Shown one piece after another: positions 15,872-24,173 of a DNA stretch of 34,306 nucleotides; position 1 is the stretch's first letter; the number at the start of each line of letters is the position of its first letter. This DNA is from Tardiphaga sp. (GTDB lineage Bacteria; Pseudomonadota; Alphaproteobacteria; Rhizobiales; Xanthobacteraceae). The DNA is taken from NCBI RefSeq assembly GCF_028290785.1, contig NZ_JAQGJD010000074.1:1-34306 (forward strand), given 5' to 3'. Both the position numbers and the translations under genes were made by a program. The notes below the pieces were generated by a model, which saw only the letters and a program-made list of their open reading frames with translations, was not told where the DNA came from and did not search any database.

Positions 15872-17080
15872 GTGAGCGAACCGCTGGTCATCATCGGCAA
15901 TGGAATGGCGGCGGCGCGGCTGGTCGATGAACTCGCCAAATGCGCGCTCGGCCGCTACGCCATCGCCGTGATCGGCGACGAACCGCGGCTGGCCTATAAC
16001 CGCGTGCTGCTGTCGTCGGTGCTTGCCGGCGAAGCGACGTCGGAGGAGATCGAACTGCGCTCCGCGTCCTGGTGGCGCGATCGCGGCGTGACGCTGAAAT
16101 ACGGGTCGATGGCCGCGGCCATCGACATGGAGGCCCGCGAGGTCGAGGTGGCCAACGGCAAGCGCGTGCCATTCTCCAAGCTGGTGATCGCGACGGGGTC
16201 GTCCGCGCTGCGGCTGCCGGTGCCGGGCGCCGATCTCGCGGGGGTACACACGTTTCGCGACAGTCGCGATGTCGATCTGCTGCTGGAGCTGGCGGCAAAC
16301 AAGAAGCGCGTTGTCGTGGTCGGCGGCGGATTGCTCGGGTTGGAAGCGGCCTATGGCCTTGCCAAAGCCGGCTCCTCCGTAACGCTGATCCATTTGATGG
16401 ATCGCCTGATGGAGCGACAGCTCGATGCGGCTGCAGCGGCACTGCTGAAGACGCTGGTGGAGCGCAAGGGCGTGACGGTGCTGCTCAATGCCAATACCGC
16501 GAATATCTATGGCGAGCACAGCGTCGAGGGCGTCGAGCTGAAGGGTGGCCGCAAGCTCGATGCCGATGCGGTGATCTTCGCCGCCGGCATTCGCCCGAAT
16601 ATCTCACTGGCCAGGGAGGCGGGCGTTGCCGTCAACCGCGGCATCGTGGTCGATGACCAGATGGCGACCGGCACCGAGAACATTTTCGCGCTCGGCGAAT
16701 GCGCGGAACATCGCGGTACTTGCTATGGTCTGGTCGAGCCCGCTTACGAACAGGCCAAGGTGTTGGCAACGCATCTCGCCGGCCGCGCATCGGCCTATAC
16801 GGGCAGCGTGCTCGCCACGAATTTGAAAGTGTCCGGCGTCAGCGTATTTTCCGCCGGTGATTTCATGGCGGCGGAGGGCAGCGAGACGCTGCTGCTCAAC
16901 GATATCCGCCGCGGTATCTACAAGAAGCTGGTGATCGCCGCCGGGTGCCTCACCGGCGCGGTGCTGGTCGGCGATACCCAGGACGCGCTGTGGTACCTCG
17001 AACTGATCCGCAGCGGCGCGCCGGTGGACGGCATCCGAGCGGACATCATGTTCGGCCGCTCCCTCGCCGAGGCGGCGTAA
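15872..17080 (+). CDS. flp: FAD-dependent NAD(P)H oxidoreductase (Flp/NirB N-terminal-like)
   Basis: A 402-aa flavoprotein resembling the FAD/NAD-binding part of NirB and nitrate-reductase electron-transfer subunits. Seen: the FAD dinucleotide fold at the N-terminus (VIIGNGMAAARL), the AYNRVLLSSVLAGE motif shared with NirB, a second GxGxxG fold for NAD(P)H at 151-156 (GGGLLGLE), and the FAD-contact stretch NIFALGECAEH. It has no iron-sulfur cysteine cluster of its own. The role is to pass electrons from NAD(P)H to the nitrate reductase and probably to the globins, as described for Flp in Bradyrhizobium. The GTG start follows AAGGAATTGCT. Its stop and the reductase ATG overlap by one base (TAATG), so the two are made together. 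Confidence 0.9.
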   Translation: MSEPLVIIGNGMAAARLVDELAKCALGRYAIAVIGDEPRLAYNRVLLSSVLAGEATSEEIELRSASWWRDRGVTLKYGSMAAAIDMEAREVEVANGKRVPFSKLVIATGSSALRLPVPGADLAGVHTFRDSRDVDLLLELAANKKRVVVVGGGLLGLEAAYGLAKAGSSVTLIHLMDRLMERQLDAAAAALLKTLVERKGVTVLLNANTANIYGEHSVEGVELKGGRKLDADAVIFAAGIRPNISLAREAGVAVNRGIVVDDQMATGTENIFALGECAEHRGTCYGLVEPAYEQAKVLATHLAGRASAYTGSVLATNLKVSGVSVFSAGDFMAAEGSETLLLNDIRRGIYKKLVIAAGCLTGAVLVGDTQDALWYLELIRSGAPVDGIRADIMFGRSLAEAA

Positions 17081-19791
17081 TGACCGCGATCGATCCCAAG
17101 CTGCGCACCACCAAAACCACGTGTCCGTATTGTGGCGTCGGCTGCGGCGTGCTGGCGACGCCGGATGGCAGCGGCGGCGCGGCGATTGCCGGCGATCCCG
17201 AACATCCCGCCAATCTCGGCCGGCTATGCTCCAAGGGCTCGGCGCTGGGCGAGACGCTGGGCCTTGGCGAGCGGCTGCTGCATCCGATGATCCGCGACGA
17301 TGCCGGCGATATGCAGCAGGCGGCCTGGAGCACCGCGCTCGACCACGTCGCAGACCGCTTCGGGAAAATCATCCGCGAACACGGCCCGGATTCGGTGGCG
17401 TTCTATCTTTCAGGACAGTTGCTGACCGAGGATTATTACGTCGCCAACAAGCTGATGAAAGGCTTCATCGGTAGCGCCAACGTCGATACCAACTCGCGGC
17501 TGTGCATGGCGTCGTCGGTGGCCGGCCATAAACGGGCGTTCGGTGCCGACACCGTGCCGGGCTGCTACGAGGATCTGGACGAGGCGGACCTGTTGGTGCT
17601 GGTGGGCTCCAACGCGGCGTGGTGCCATCCGGTGTTGTACCAGCGCATGCTGGCGAACAAGCAGAAGCGCGGCGCCCGCATGGTCGTGATCGACCCGCGC
17701 CGCACCGACACGGTCGGTGAGGACGACCTGTTTCTCGGGCTGAAGCCGGGCACCGACACGGCGCTGTTCAGCGGGCTGCTGGCGCATCTCGCCGATCACG
17801 GTGCGCTGGACCAGGATTATATCGACGCGCACACCGCGGGTTTCGACGAGGCGCTGGCGCGGGCGAAGAGCATGGCCGGCAACGTCATGGCCACCGCTCT
17901 GGCGACGGGTCTGAACGAGGCCGACGTCGCGGCGTTCTTCCACCTGTTCCGCACCACGCCCCGCGTCGTCACGCTGTATTCGCAGGGGGTCAATCAGTCG
18001 GCGCAGGGCACCGACAAGGTCAACGCCATCCTCAATTGCCATCTGGCGACGGGGCGGATAGGCAAGGTCGGCGCGGGGCCGTTCTCGCTGACCGGGCAAC
18101 CCAACGCGATGGGCGGTCGCGAGGTCGGCGGCCTCGCCAACCAGCTCGCCGCGCATATGGGATTCACCCCGCCGGAAATCGACCGCGTCCGCCGCTTCTG
18201 GAAGGCGCCACACATCGCCACCCATGAAGGCCTCAAGGCGGTACAGATGTTCGAGGCGATCGCGCGCGGCGAGATCAAGGCGCTGTGGGTGATCGGCACC
18301 AACCCCGTGGTTTCGTTGCCGGACGCCGACGCGGTGCGTGCAGCGATGGGCAAGCTCGAGCTGTTCGTGGTCTCGGAAAATGTAGCTTCGAACGACACCG
18401 TTAACGCCGGCGCCCACGTATTGCTGCCGGCGCAGGCCTGGGGCGAGAAGTCCGGCACGGTGACGAATTCGGAGCGCCGGGTATCGCGGCAACGTTCGTT
18501 CCTGAAGCCGGCCGGTGAAGCCATGCCGGACTGGTGGATACTCAGCGAGATCGCCAAGCGGCTCGGATTCGGCGCGGGCTTTGCCTATACGAGCGCCGCG
18601 GATATCTTTCGCGAGCACGCCAGCCTGTCGGCTTTCGAGAACAATGGCAGCCGCGATTTCGACATCGGCGGACTCATGAAAGTCTCCGACGACGGCTTCG
18701 ATACCATGGCGCCAGTGCTGTGGCCGATCCGCGACGGCACCACGCAGCCGCAGGCGCGCTTCTTCGCCAAGGGCGGCTTCTACGCCAAGGACCGCCGCGC
18801 CCGCTTCATCGCGGTGGAGACGCCGGCGCTGCGCAGCGATATCTCGGTGGCGCGACCGCTACGGCTGAACACCGGGCGGGTGCGCGACCAGTGGCACACC
18901 ATGACCCGCACCGGTCTCAGCCCGCGGCTCGGCCAGCATCTGCCGGAGCCCTTTGTCGAGGTTCATCCCGACGATGCCGCACGGACCGGCGTCATCGACG
19001 GGGGCCATGCGAAGCTCACCACCGACTACGGCCATTGCATTCTCAAAGTCGTGGTGAGCGAGCGGCAGCAGCGCGGCATGCTGTTCGCGCCGATCCACTG
19101 GAATAACGAGACGGCCTCCTTTGCACGAGTCGGCGCGCTGGTGGCGCCGTTCGTCGACCCGTTCTCGGGCCAGCCCGAGAACAAGGCGACGCCGGTCTCG
19201 ATCGCGCCGCACCTCTATGCGCAGCGCGGCTTTGTGCTGTCGCGCACCCCGCTGGCGTTGCCCGACAAGGCGTTGTGGACCCGCGTCGCCGTCACCGGCG
19301 GCGTCGGCTATCTCATCGCGGGCAACGCCGAACGCGCGGACTTCAGATCCTGGCTGCAACCGTTGCTCGGCGACGACGTCGCGGAATTCGAGGATGCCGC
19401 GCGTGGCGTGTTTCGCGCAGCATCTTTTGTCGATGACCGGATCGAGACCTGCCTGTTCATCGGCCCGGCGCAGGACAGTTTTGACTGGGAGGCGGTCAAG
19501 GCATTGTTTGCCGAGGGCACGTTGAGCGACGAGCAGCGCCGACTGCTGCTGTCCGGCAAATCTGCCGACGGCCAGGCCAGCGCCGGCCCGATCGTGTGCG
19601 CCTGCTTCGGCGTCGGCCGCACCACCATCTGCGACGCGATTGCCGCCGGGGCAGGAAGCGTCGCGGAGATCGGCGCACAGCTCAAGGCTGGCACCAATTG
19701 CGGCTCGTGCATTCCGGAATTGAAGCGGTTGATCGCGGGGGCGGAAGTGGTGGCGCCGGAGGAGCAGAAGAAGCTGGCGGTGGCTAATTAG
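17080..19791 (+). CDS. nasC: Assimilatory nitrate reductase catalytic subunit
   Basis: A 903-aa molybdoenzyme that reduces nitrate to nitrite in the cytoplasm. Seen: N-terminal 4Fe-4S cysteines C15, C18, C22 and C50 (CPYCGVGCGV and LCSKG); the probable molybdenum-ligand cysteine C142 in SRLCMASS; bis-MGD binding stretches such as TLYSQGVNQS and GTNPVVSLPD; and a C-terminal BFD-like 2Fe-2S domain with C840, C842, C874 and C877. It lacks a signal peptide, as expected for a Nas enzyme. The open frame extends upstream inside the oxidoreductase gene, but the ATG at 17080 in the TAATG overlap is clearly the start. It is the last gene of the operon. The name follows Bradyrhizobium; other groups call it nasA. 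Confidence 0.95.
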   Translation: MTAIDPKLRTTKTTCPYCGVGCGVLATPDGSGGAAIAGDPEHPANLGRLCSKGSALGETLGLGERLLHPMIRDDAGDMQQAAWSTALDHVADRFGKIIREHGPDSVAFYLSGQLLTEDYYVANKLMKGFIGSANVDTNSRLCMASSVAGHKRAFGADTVPGCYEDLDEADLLVLVGSNAAWCHPVLYQRMLANKQKRGARMVVIDPRRTDTVGEDDLFLGLKPGTDTALFSGLLAHLADHGALDQDYIDAHTAGFDEALARAKSMAGNVMATALATGLNEADVAAFFHLFRTTPRVVTLYSQGVNQSAQGTDKVNAILNCHLATGRIGKVGAGPFSLTGQPNAMGGREVGGLANQLAAHMGFTPPEIDRVRRFWKAPHIATHEGLKAVQMFEAIARGEIKALWVIGTNPVVSLPDADAVRAAMGKLELFVVSENVASNDTVNAGAHVLLPAQAWGEKSGTVTNSERRVSRQRSFLKPAGEAMPDWWILSEIAKRLGFGAGFAYTSAADIFREHASLSAFENNGSRDFDIGGLMKVSDDGFDTMAPVLWPIRDGTTQPQARFFAKGGFYAKDRRARFIAVETPALRSDISVARPLRLNTGRVRDQWHTMTRTGLSPRLGQHLPEPFVEVHPDDAARTGVIDGGHAKLTTDYGHCILKVVVSERQQRGMLFAPIHWNNETASFARVGALVAPFVDPFSGQPENKATPVSIAPHLYAQRGFVLSRTPLALPDKALWTRVAVTGGVGYLIAGNAERADFRSWLQPLLGDDVAEFEDAARGVFRAASFVDDRIETCLFIGPAQDSFDWEAVKALFAEGTLSDEQRRLLLSGKSADGQASAGPIVCACFGVGRTTICDAIAAGAGSVAEIGAQLKAGTNCGSCIPELKRLIAGAEVVAPEEQKKLAVAN

Positions 19792-19806
19792 TCTCCGACC
19801 TCACAG

Positions 19807-19903
19807 CCGTCATTGCGAGGAGCGAAGCGACGCGGCAATCCAGTAGGCCGCAAGCGAAGAGAGAACTGGATTGCTTCGTCGCAAGGGCTCCTCGCAATGA
19901 CGG
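19807..19903. repeat. CGTCATTGCGAG palindromic repeat, copy 1
   Basis: Imperfect palindrome that opens CCGTCATTGCGAGGAGCG and closes CTCCTCGCAATGACGG, with CAATCCAG and CTGGATTG as the inner arms. It fills the gap between the convergent nitrate reductase and permease genes. Copies 2 and 3 lie at 31928-32011 and 34050-34149. Confidence 0.92.
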
Positions 19904-19911
19904 GGCCGGAT

Positions 19912-20724
19912 CTATTTCACCGCGCCGGCCGTCAGCCCGGCCACGATCTGCCGCTGCGCGAACACCGTCAGCAGCAGCACCGGAAAGGTGACGATCAAGG
20001 CTGCCGCCGCGAGCGGCCCCCAACTGAGCTGGTCGAAGGAAATCATGTTGTAGACCGCGACCGGAAGCGTTCGTGTTTCCCGTCCGGCCAGCACGATGCC
20101 GAACACAAAGTTATTCCACGAGAAAATCACCGACAGGATGAAAGCGACGGCGATGCCGGGGCGCGCGATCGGCAAGGCGACATGACGGAACACTTGCCAG
20201 CGGGTGGCGCCGTCGATCACCGCCGATTCCTCCAGCTCCATCGGCGTCGTCTCGAAATAGCCGATCATGATCCAGATCACGATCGGCACGGTCACCACGA
20301 GGTGGATGAGGATCTGCGGCCACAGCGTGCCAAGCAGGCCGAGCCATTGAAACAGCAGGAACAGCGGAATCAGATAGGACAGCCCCGGCGTGATGCGGGC
20401 AATCAGGATCACCACCGCGGCCTTACGGGCGCGCATGCGGGCGAGGCCATAGCCGGCCGGTACGCCGACCAGCAGCGCAAACAGGGTCGCGGAGCCCGTG
20501 ACGATCAGGGTGTTGAAGAAATAGGTCATGAACCGCTTCGACTCGATGACAGCGGCGTAGTTGCCCCAGTTGAAGCGAGTCGGGATGAACACCGGCGGAT
20601 AAGAGGCGTTGTCGATCTCGAACTTGATCGACAGCGAGAACATCCAGAGGAAGAACAGCACCGCCGGCGACACGATGACGAGGATCGCGAAGGTCAGGCC
20701 GATCCTGTGGAGAAGGGTCCGCAT
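19912..20724 (-). CDS. Sugar-type ABC transporter permease (MalG-like)
   Basis: A 270-aa inner-membrane permease of the carbohydrate CUT1 type. It has about six membrane segments. The coupling EAA motif is clear in EESAVIDGATRWQVFRHVALP. The C-terminus (FAQRQIVAGLTAGAVK) is the usual MalG/UgpE end. Its ATG overlaps the stop of the preceding permease gene by one base (TGATG). It is the last of three genes; no ATPase gene follows, only a repeat and the convergent nitrate reductase gene. The transported compound is unknown. Confidence 0.92.
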   Translation of the reverse strand: MRTLLHRIGLTFAILVIVSPAVLFFLWMFSLSIKFEIDNASYPPVFIPTRFNWGNYAAVIESKRFMTYFFNTLIVTGSATLFALLVGVPAGYGLARMRARKAAVVILIARITPGLSYLIPLFLLFQWLGLLGTLWPQILIHLVVTVPIVIWIMIGYFETTPMELEESAVIDGATRWQVFRHVALPIARPGIAVAFILSVIFSWNNFVFGIVLAGRETRTLPVAVYNMISFDQLSWGPLAAAALIVTFPVLLLTVFAQRQIVAGLTAGAVK

Positions 20725-21662
20725 CAGGCGCTGCCTCCGGCATCGTTCCAGTGGGTTCGCTGGCGCAGGTGCAGCAGGGCGCCGGCCAGAGCTATGATCA
20801 GCGCGAAGAACACCACCACGATCGCCGAGGCGTAGCCGACGTCGTAATAGACGAAGGCGACGCTATAGAGATACAGGTTGATGGTTTCCGAGGCGCTGCC
20901 GGGGCCGCCTTGCGTGATCGCGAAGATGATGTCGAAGCTCTTGACCGCGTCGATCATGCGGATCATCGCCGCGATGAACAGGAACGGCATGATCATCGGC
21001 AGCGAAATATAGCGGAAGGTCTGCCACGGCGTCGCGCCATCGATCTGCGCGCTTTCATAGGGCTCGGATGGAATCGCGGTCAGGCCGCCCAGCACGATGA
21101 GCATGACCAGCGGCGTCCATTGCCATGTTTCCACCAGCACCAGCGAAGGGATCGCCGTGGCCGGGTGGAAAACCCATAGCGAGGGCGGTAGCCCGACCAT
21201 CGACAGCAGGTAGTTGAGAATGCCGAGCTGCGGATGGAACATCATCGTCCACACCAGCGCAATGGCGACCGGGGTGGCCATCATCGGCAGGATGAACAGA
21301 CCGCGGAAAAAGCCGCGCAGCGGAAATTTTGTATTGAAGATCACCGCGGCCAGCGTGCCGAGGATCAGCGGCAGGGCGACCGACAGCGCTGTATAGACGA
21401 GGGTATGCCAGACTGACTCGACGAAGCGCGCATCGGTCGGCAGCCGGAGGTAATTGGCGAGGCCGACGAAGGTCGGCGGAGAGCCGACCTTCCATTCATG
21501 CAGGCTCATCCAGATCGTGTAAGCCCAGGGAAAAATGATGACAGCCAGGACGACGACCATCGCCGGGACAATAAACGGCCAATAGGAAATCGGCCGCCAC
21601 TCTTTTTTCTTGGCGGCCTCCTTTTCGACCGCGCTCGTTCGCCCTGCTGTCAGTTCGCTCAC
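20724..21662 (-). CDS. Sugar-type ABC transporter permease (MalF-like)
   Basis: A 312-aa inner-membrane permease of the CUT1 family, partner of the MalG-like protein. A cytoplasmic N-terminus of about 25 residues is followed by about six membrane segments, with the EAA motif in YESAQIDGATPWQTFRYISLP. The start is GTG at 21662, overlapping the stop of the binding-protein gene in GTGA, so translation is coupled. The substrate is unknown; the family carries sugars, polyols and glycerol phosphates. Confidence 0.92.
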   Translation of the reverse strand: MSELTAGRTSAVEKEAAKKKEWRPISYWPFIVPAMVVVLAVIIFPWAYTIWMSLHEWKVGSPPTFVGLANYLRLPTDARFVESVWHTLVYTALSVALPLILGTLAAVIFNTKFPLRGFFRGLFILPMMATPVAIALVWTMMFHPQLGILNYLLSMVGLPPSLWVFHPATAIPSLVLVETWQWTPLVMLIVLGGLTAIPSEPYESAQIDGATPWQTFRYISLPMIMPFLFIAAMIRMIDAVKSFDIIFAITQGGPGSASETINLYLYSVAFVYYDVGYASAIVVVFFALIIALAGALLHLRQRTHWNDAGGSA

Positions 21663-22981
21663 GTTTTTTCACTGCGCTCCAGGATCGGCCGGAACTGCTC
21701 GTGAGCCTTCTTCAACTCCGTCGCCGGATCCGCCCCCGACAGGGTAGCGGTGACGGCGGCGCCGACCAGGTCGCGGAATTCGGCGACGGGCACGATGACC
21801 GGGAGGCCGAGCTTGCTGATCTTGGCCGAGGCGATCACCGAATCCAGCCACTCCTGGTTCTTGACCCCCTTACGCACGGTCTCGTCGTTGAGGATCGAGT
21901 TACGGAACGGCACGCCGCCGCCGCCTTGCAGCAGCCGGGCGCCCATGGTCTTGGACACCGCCCATTGGCAATAGAGATAGGCGGCTTCCTTCTTTGTGCT
22001 GGTCTTCGCGATACCAATGCCGTCGCCATAGGCGGCGGAGTACTGGCCCTTGGGGCCAGCGGGAACGACGGTGTAGCCGATCTTGCCGACAACGCGCGAG
22101 GCGTTGGGATCTTCGATAGGCGGCGCCCAGCCGACGCCGTCAATCCACATCGCGGCGCGGCCTTGCGTCAGCGTGGCCATCGATTCCATCCAGTTGAAGC
22201 CGGCGACGCCGGGGGGCGCGGTCTTGGTCAGCAGCCGCTGGTACATCTTGGTGGCTTCGATCGCCTCGGGCCCGTCGGTCTGGATGTTGCCCTTGGCGTC
22301 GAGGAATTCACCGCCGTAGTTGAGGAAGAAATTGGTCCACAGCGTCATATTGGCGTTGCGCAGGCCGCGTCCGGTGAAACCATAGATGCCGTTGGCGGGA
22401 TCGTTGAGCTTCTCGGCAGCAGCGGCCATTTCGTCGAAGGTCTTGGGCACGGCGATGCCCTTTTTGGCGAACATTTCCTTGTTGTAGTACAGGATGAAAT
22501 AGTCCACCGACCACGGCAGTGAATGCATCTCGCCTTTTTCGTTCTGGGCGAATTGCAGGCCGCCGGCGGAGAAATCATCCACCCGCAGGTCCGGCGCGGT
22601 GAGGTTCGGATCCTTCATGAACCCGGTGAGATCGGCGAGCCAGCCGGCTTTTTCGAACTGCCGCTTCTGCACGTGGTAGCTGACATGGACGACGTCGAAG
22701 CTGGGCTTGCCGGAAGTCAGTTCGATGACCGCCTTCTGGCGCTGCTGTTGCTCCGGGATCACCTCGGATTCGACCTTGATGCCGGTGAGGTCGGTGAATT
22801 CGGATGCATATTTTTGCAGCAGGTCGCCGCGCGGTCCCTTGATCAGGTTGGCCTCGATCGTGGTGCCAGCATATTTCTTCCAGGCGGGGTCGGCGAAAGC
22901 GGGAAATCCGGTGAGACCAAGCGCGCTGGTGGCGAGCGCGCCCTGCAATACAGCACGCCGCGTCGGGCCGTTGAAAGCCAT
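21659..22981 (-). CDS. ABC transporter substrate-binding protein, sugar type (family 1)
   Basis: A 440-aa periplasmic protein of the MalE/UgpB-like family. The N-terminus has a twin-arginine-like signal (TRRAVLQGALATSALG) and a likely cleavage after PAFA. Typical family segments include VDYFILYYNKEMFAKKGI and GRAAMWIDGVGWAPP. The start is supported by GGGAGGA at proper spacing. In the leader, 22997-23012 forms a small CCGCCG/CGGCGG hairpin about 15 bases above the start. It leads a three-gene operon without an ATPase. The ligand cannot be read from the sequence. Confidence 0.92.
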   Translation of the reverse strand: MAFNGPTRRAVLQGALATSALGLTGFPAFADPAWKKYAGTTIEANLIKGPRGDLLQKYASEFTDLTGIKVESEVIPEQQQRQKAVIELTSGKPSFDVVHVSYHVQKRQFEKAGWLADLTGFMKDPNLTAPDLRVDDFSAGGLQFAQNEKGEMHSLPWSVDYFILYYNKEMFAKKGIAVPKTFDEMAAAAEKLNDPANGIYGFTGRGLRNANMTLWTNFFLNYGGEFLDAKGNIQTDGPEAIEATKMYQRLLTKTAPPGVAGFNWMESMATLTQGRAAMWIDGVGWAPPIEDPNASRVVGKIGYTVVPAGPKGQYSAAYGDGIGIAKTSTKKEAAYLYCQWAVSKTMGARLLQGGGGVPFRNSILNDETVRKGVKNQEWLDSVIASAKISKLGLPVIVPVAEFRDLVGAAVTATLSGADPATELKKAHEQFRPILERSEKT

Positions 22982-23120
22982 GTGTCATCCTCCCTGAACC
23001 GCCGTAACCGGCGGCGATGTCTGGTCGCTCCCCGTTGATCGGGAATGCGCCGCAGGGAGTCATAGCACGATGCGGTGGGGGGACAAGGCGGACAAAGGGT
23101 GGAGAAGTGGCCGCTCACGG

Positions 23121-23237
23121 GTCGTCCCCGCGAAGGCCGGGACCCATACGCCGTGCAGGCGTGTGGCGATGTGGCGGACGGCCTTCTTCCAAATCGCGGT
23201 GACGGAGGCTGTGGGTCCCCGCCTTCGCGGGGACGAC
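23121..23237. repeat. GTCGTCCCCGCGAAGG palindromic repeat
   Basis: The block opens GTCGTCCCCGCGAAGGCCGG and closes CGCCTTCGCGGGGACGAC, with a central stretch that is only partly complementary. It lies 7 bases beyond the end of the response regulator gene and about 140 bases upstream of the binding-protein gene. Similar GGGACGAC-ended repeats are widespread in Bradyrhizobium-type genomes (memory, not searched). It may act as terminator for the response regulator transcript. Confidence 0.82.
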
Positions 23238-23243
23238 AAATCA

Positions 23244-24173
23244 CTACGACTTGCGGTGGCTCGCATTTACCGCAATCGCCGCAGCCGCGGTACGGTTCTC
23301 GACGCCGAGCTTGGCGTAGATCTGCTCGAGGTGCTTGTCGACGGTGCGCGGACTCAATCCCAGGATTTGCGCGATGTCGCGGTTGCTCTTGCCCTTGCTG
23401 AGCCACGACAGCACTTCGCCCTCGCGTCCGGTGAGGCCGAGGTCCTTGCTGAATTCCGACGGCAGATAGGCGGCAGCATCCTTGGCGAGGCGAAGCAGGA
23501 ATTCGTCCGCGCCGACTTTCCCCATATATTGCAACCGCAACAACTCGTTGTCCGGAAAGCCCGCGGAGGGCGACGTCTTGGCGCCGGCCTTGGCTTTCTG
23601 CATCTGCTCCAGCCATTGCAGCATCCCCGGCGGCAGCAGAACCTCGTCGTCGGCCGTGGCGATGAGATTGGCGGCGAGCAGTTTCTGGGCCTGCGGCGTC
23701 GCCCACAGAATGGCACCCTGCGAGTTGACGGCGAGCAGGAAGCGGCCGGAGACGTCGAGCGCGGTGCGTGCGCTCTGTGTCAGCCGGGCATTGGCGAGGT
23801 GGACGCGGATTCGCGCGATCATCTCCTCGATCACGATCGGTTTGGTGACGTAATCGACACCGCCGGCCTCCAACCCGCGGACGATATGCTCGGTTTCGGC
23901 CAGCCCGGTCATGAAGATCACCGGCACGTCGGCGAGGCCCGCGTCGCGCTTGAGGCGGCGGCAGGTTTCGAAGCCATCGATGCCCGGCATCATGGCGTCG
24001 AGCAGAATGATGTCCGGGGTGATCTGTTCGACGATTCGTATCGCCGCGGCGCCGTCCATTGCCACCATCACCGTCATCCCGGCGCCGTCCAGCGCGTCGG
24101 TAAGCAGCCGCAGCGTTTCCGGGGAGTCGTCCACCACAAGGGCGATGTCGCGTTTTTTGGGATCAGTGATCAT
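23244..24173 (-). CDS. Response regulator, REC plus LuxR-type DNA-binding domain
   Basis: A 309-aa two-component regulator. The receiver domain (about 9-125) has phospho-acceptor D59 in IILLDAMMPG, the acidic pocket DD at 15-16, T89 and K111. Residues about 135-235 are an unusual middle domain, possibly PAS-like (AVNSQGAILWATPQAQKLL). The C-terminus (247-303) is a LuxR/GerE helix-turn-helix, with LTGREGEVLSWLSKGKSNRD and SPRTVDKHLEQIYAKLGV. Its ATG lies 11 bases inside the end of the kinase gene, so the two form one unit. The likely target is the 39-bp dyad between the kinase and urtA genes (inference). Confidence 0.93.
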   Translation of the reverse strand: MITDPKKRDIALVVDDSPETLRLLTDALDGAGMTVMVAMDGAAAIRIVEQITPDIILLDAMMPGIDGFETCRRLKRDAGLADVPVIFMTGLAETEHIVRGLEAGGVDYVTKPIVIEEMIARIRVHLANARLTQSARTALDVSGRFLLAVNSQGAILWATPQAQKLLAANLIATADDEVLLPPGMLQWLEQMQKAKAGAKTSPSAGFPDNELLRLQYMGKVGADEFLLRLAKDAAAYLPSEFSKDLGLTGREGEVLSWLSKGKSNRDIAQILGLSPRTVDKHLEQIYAKLGVENRTAAAAIAVNASHRKS

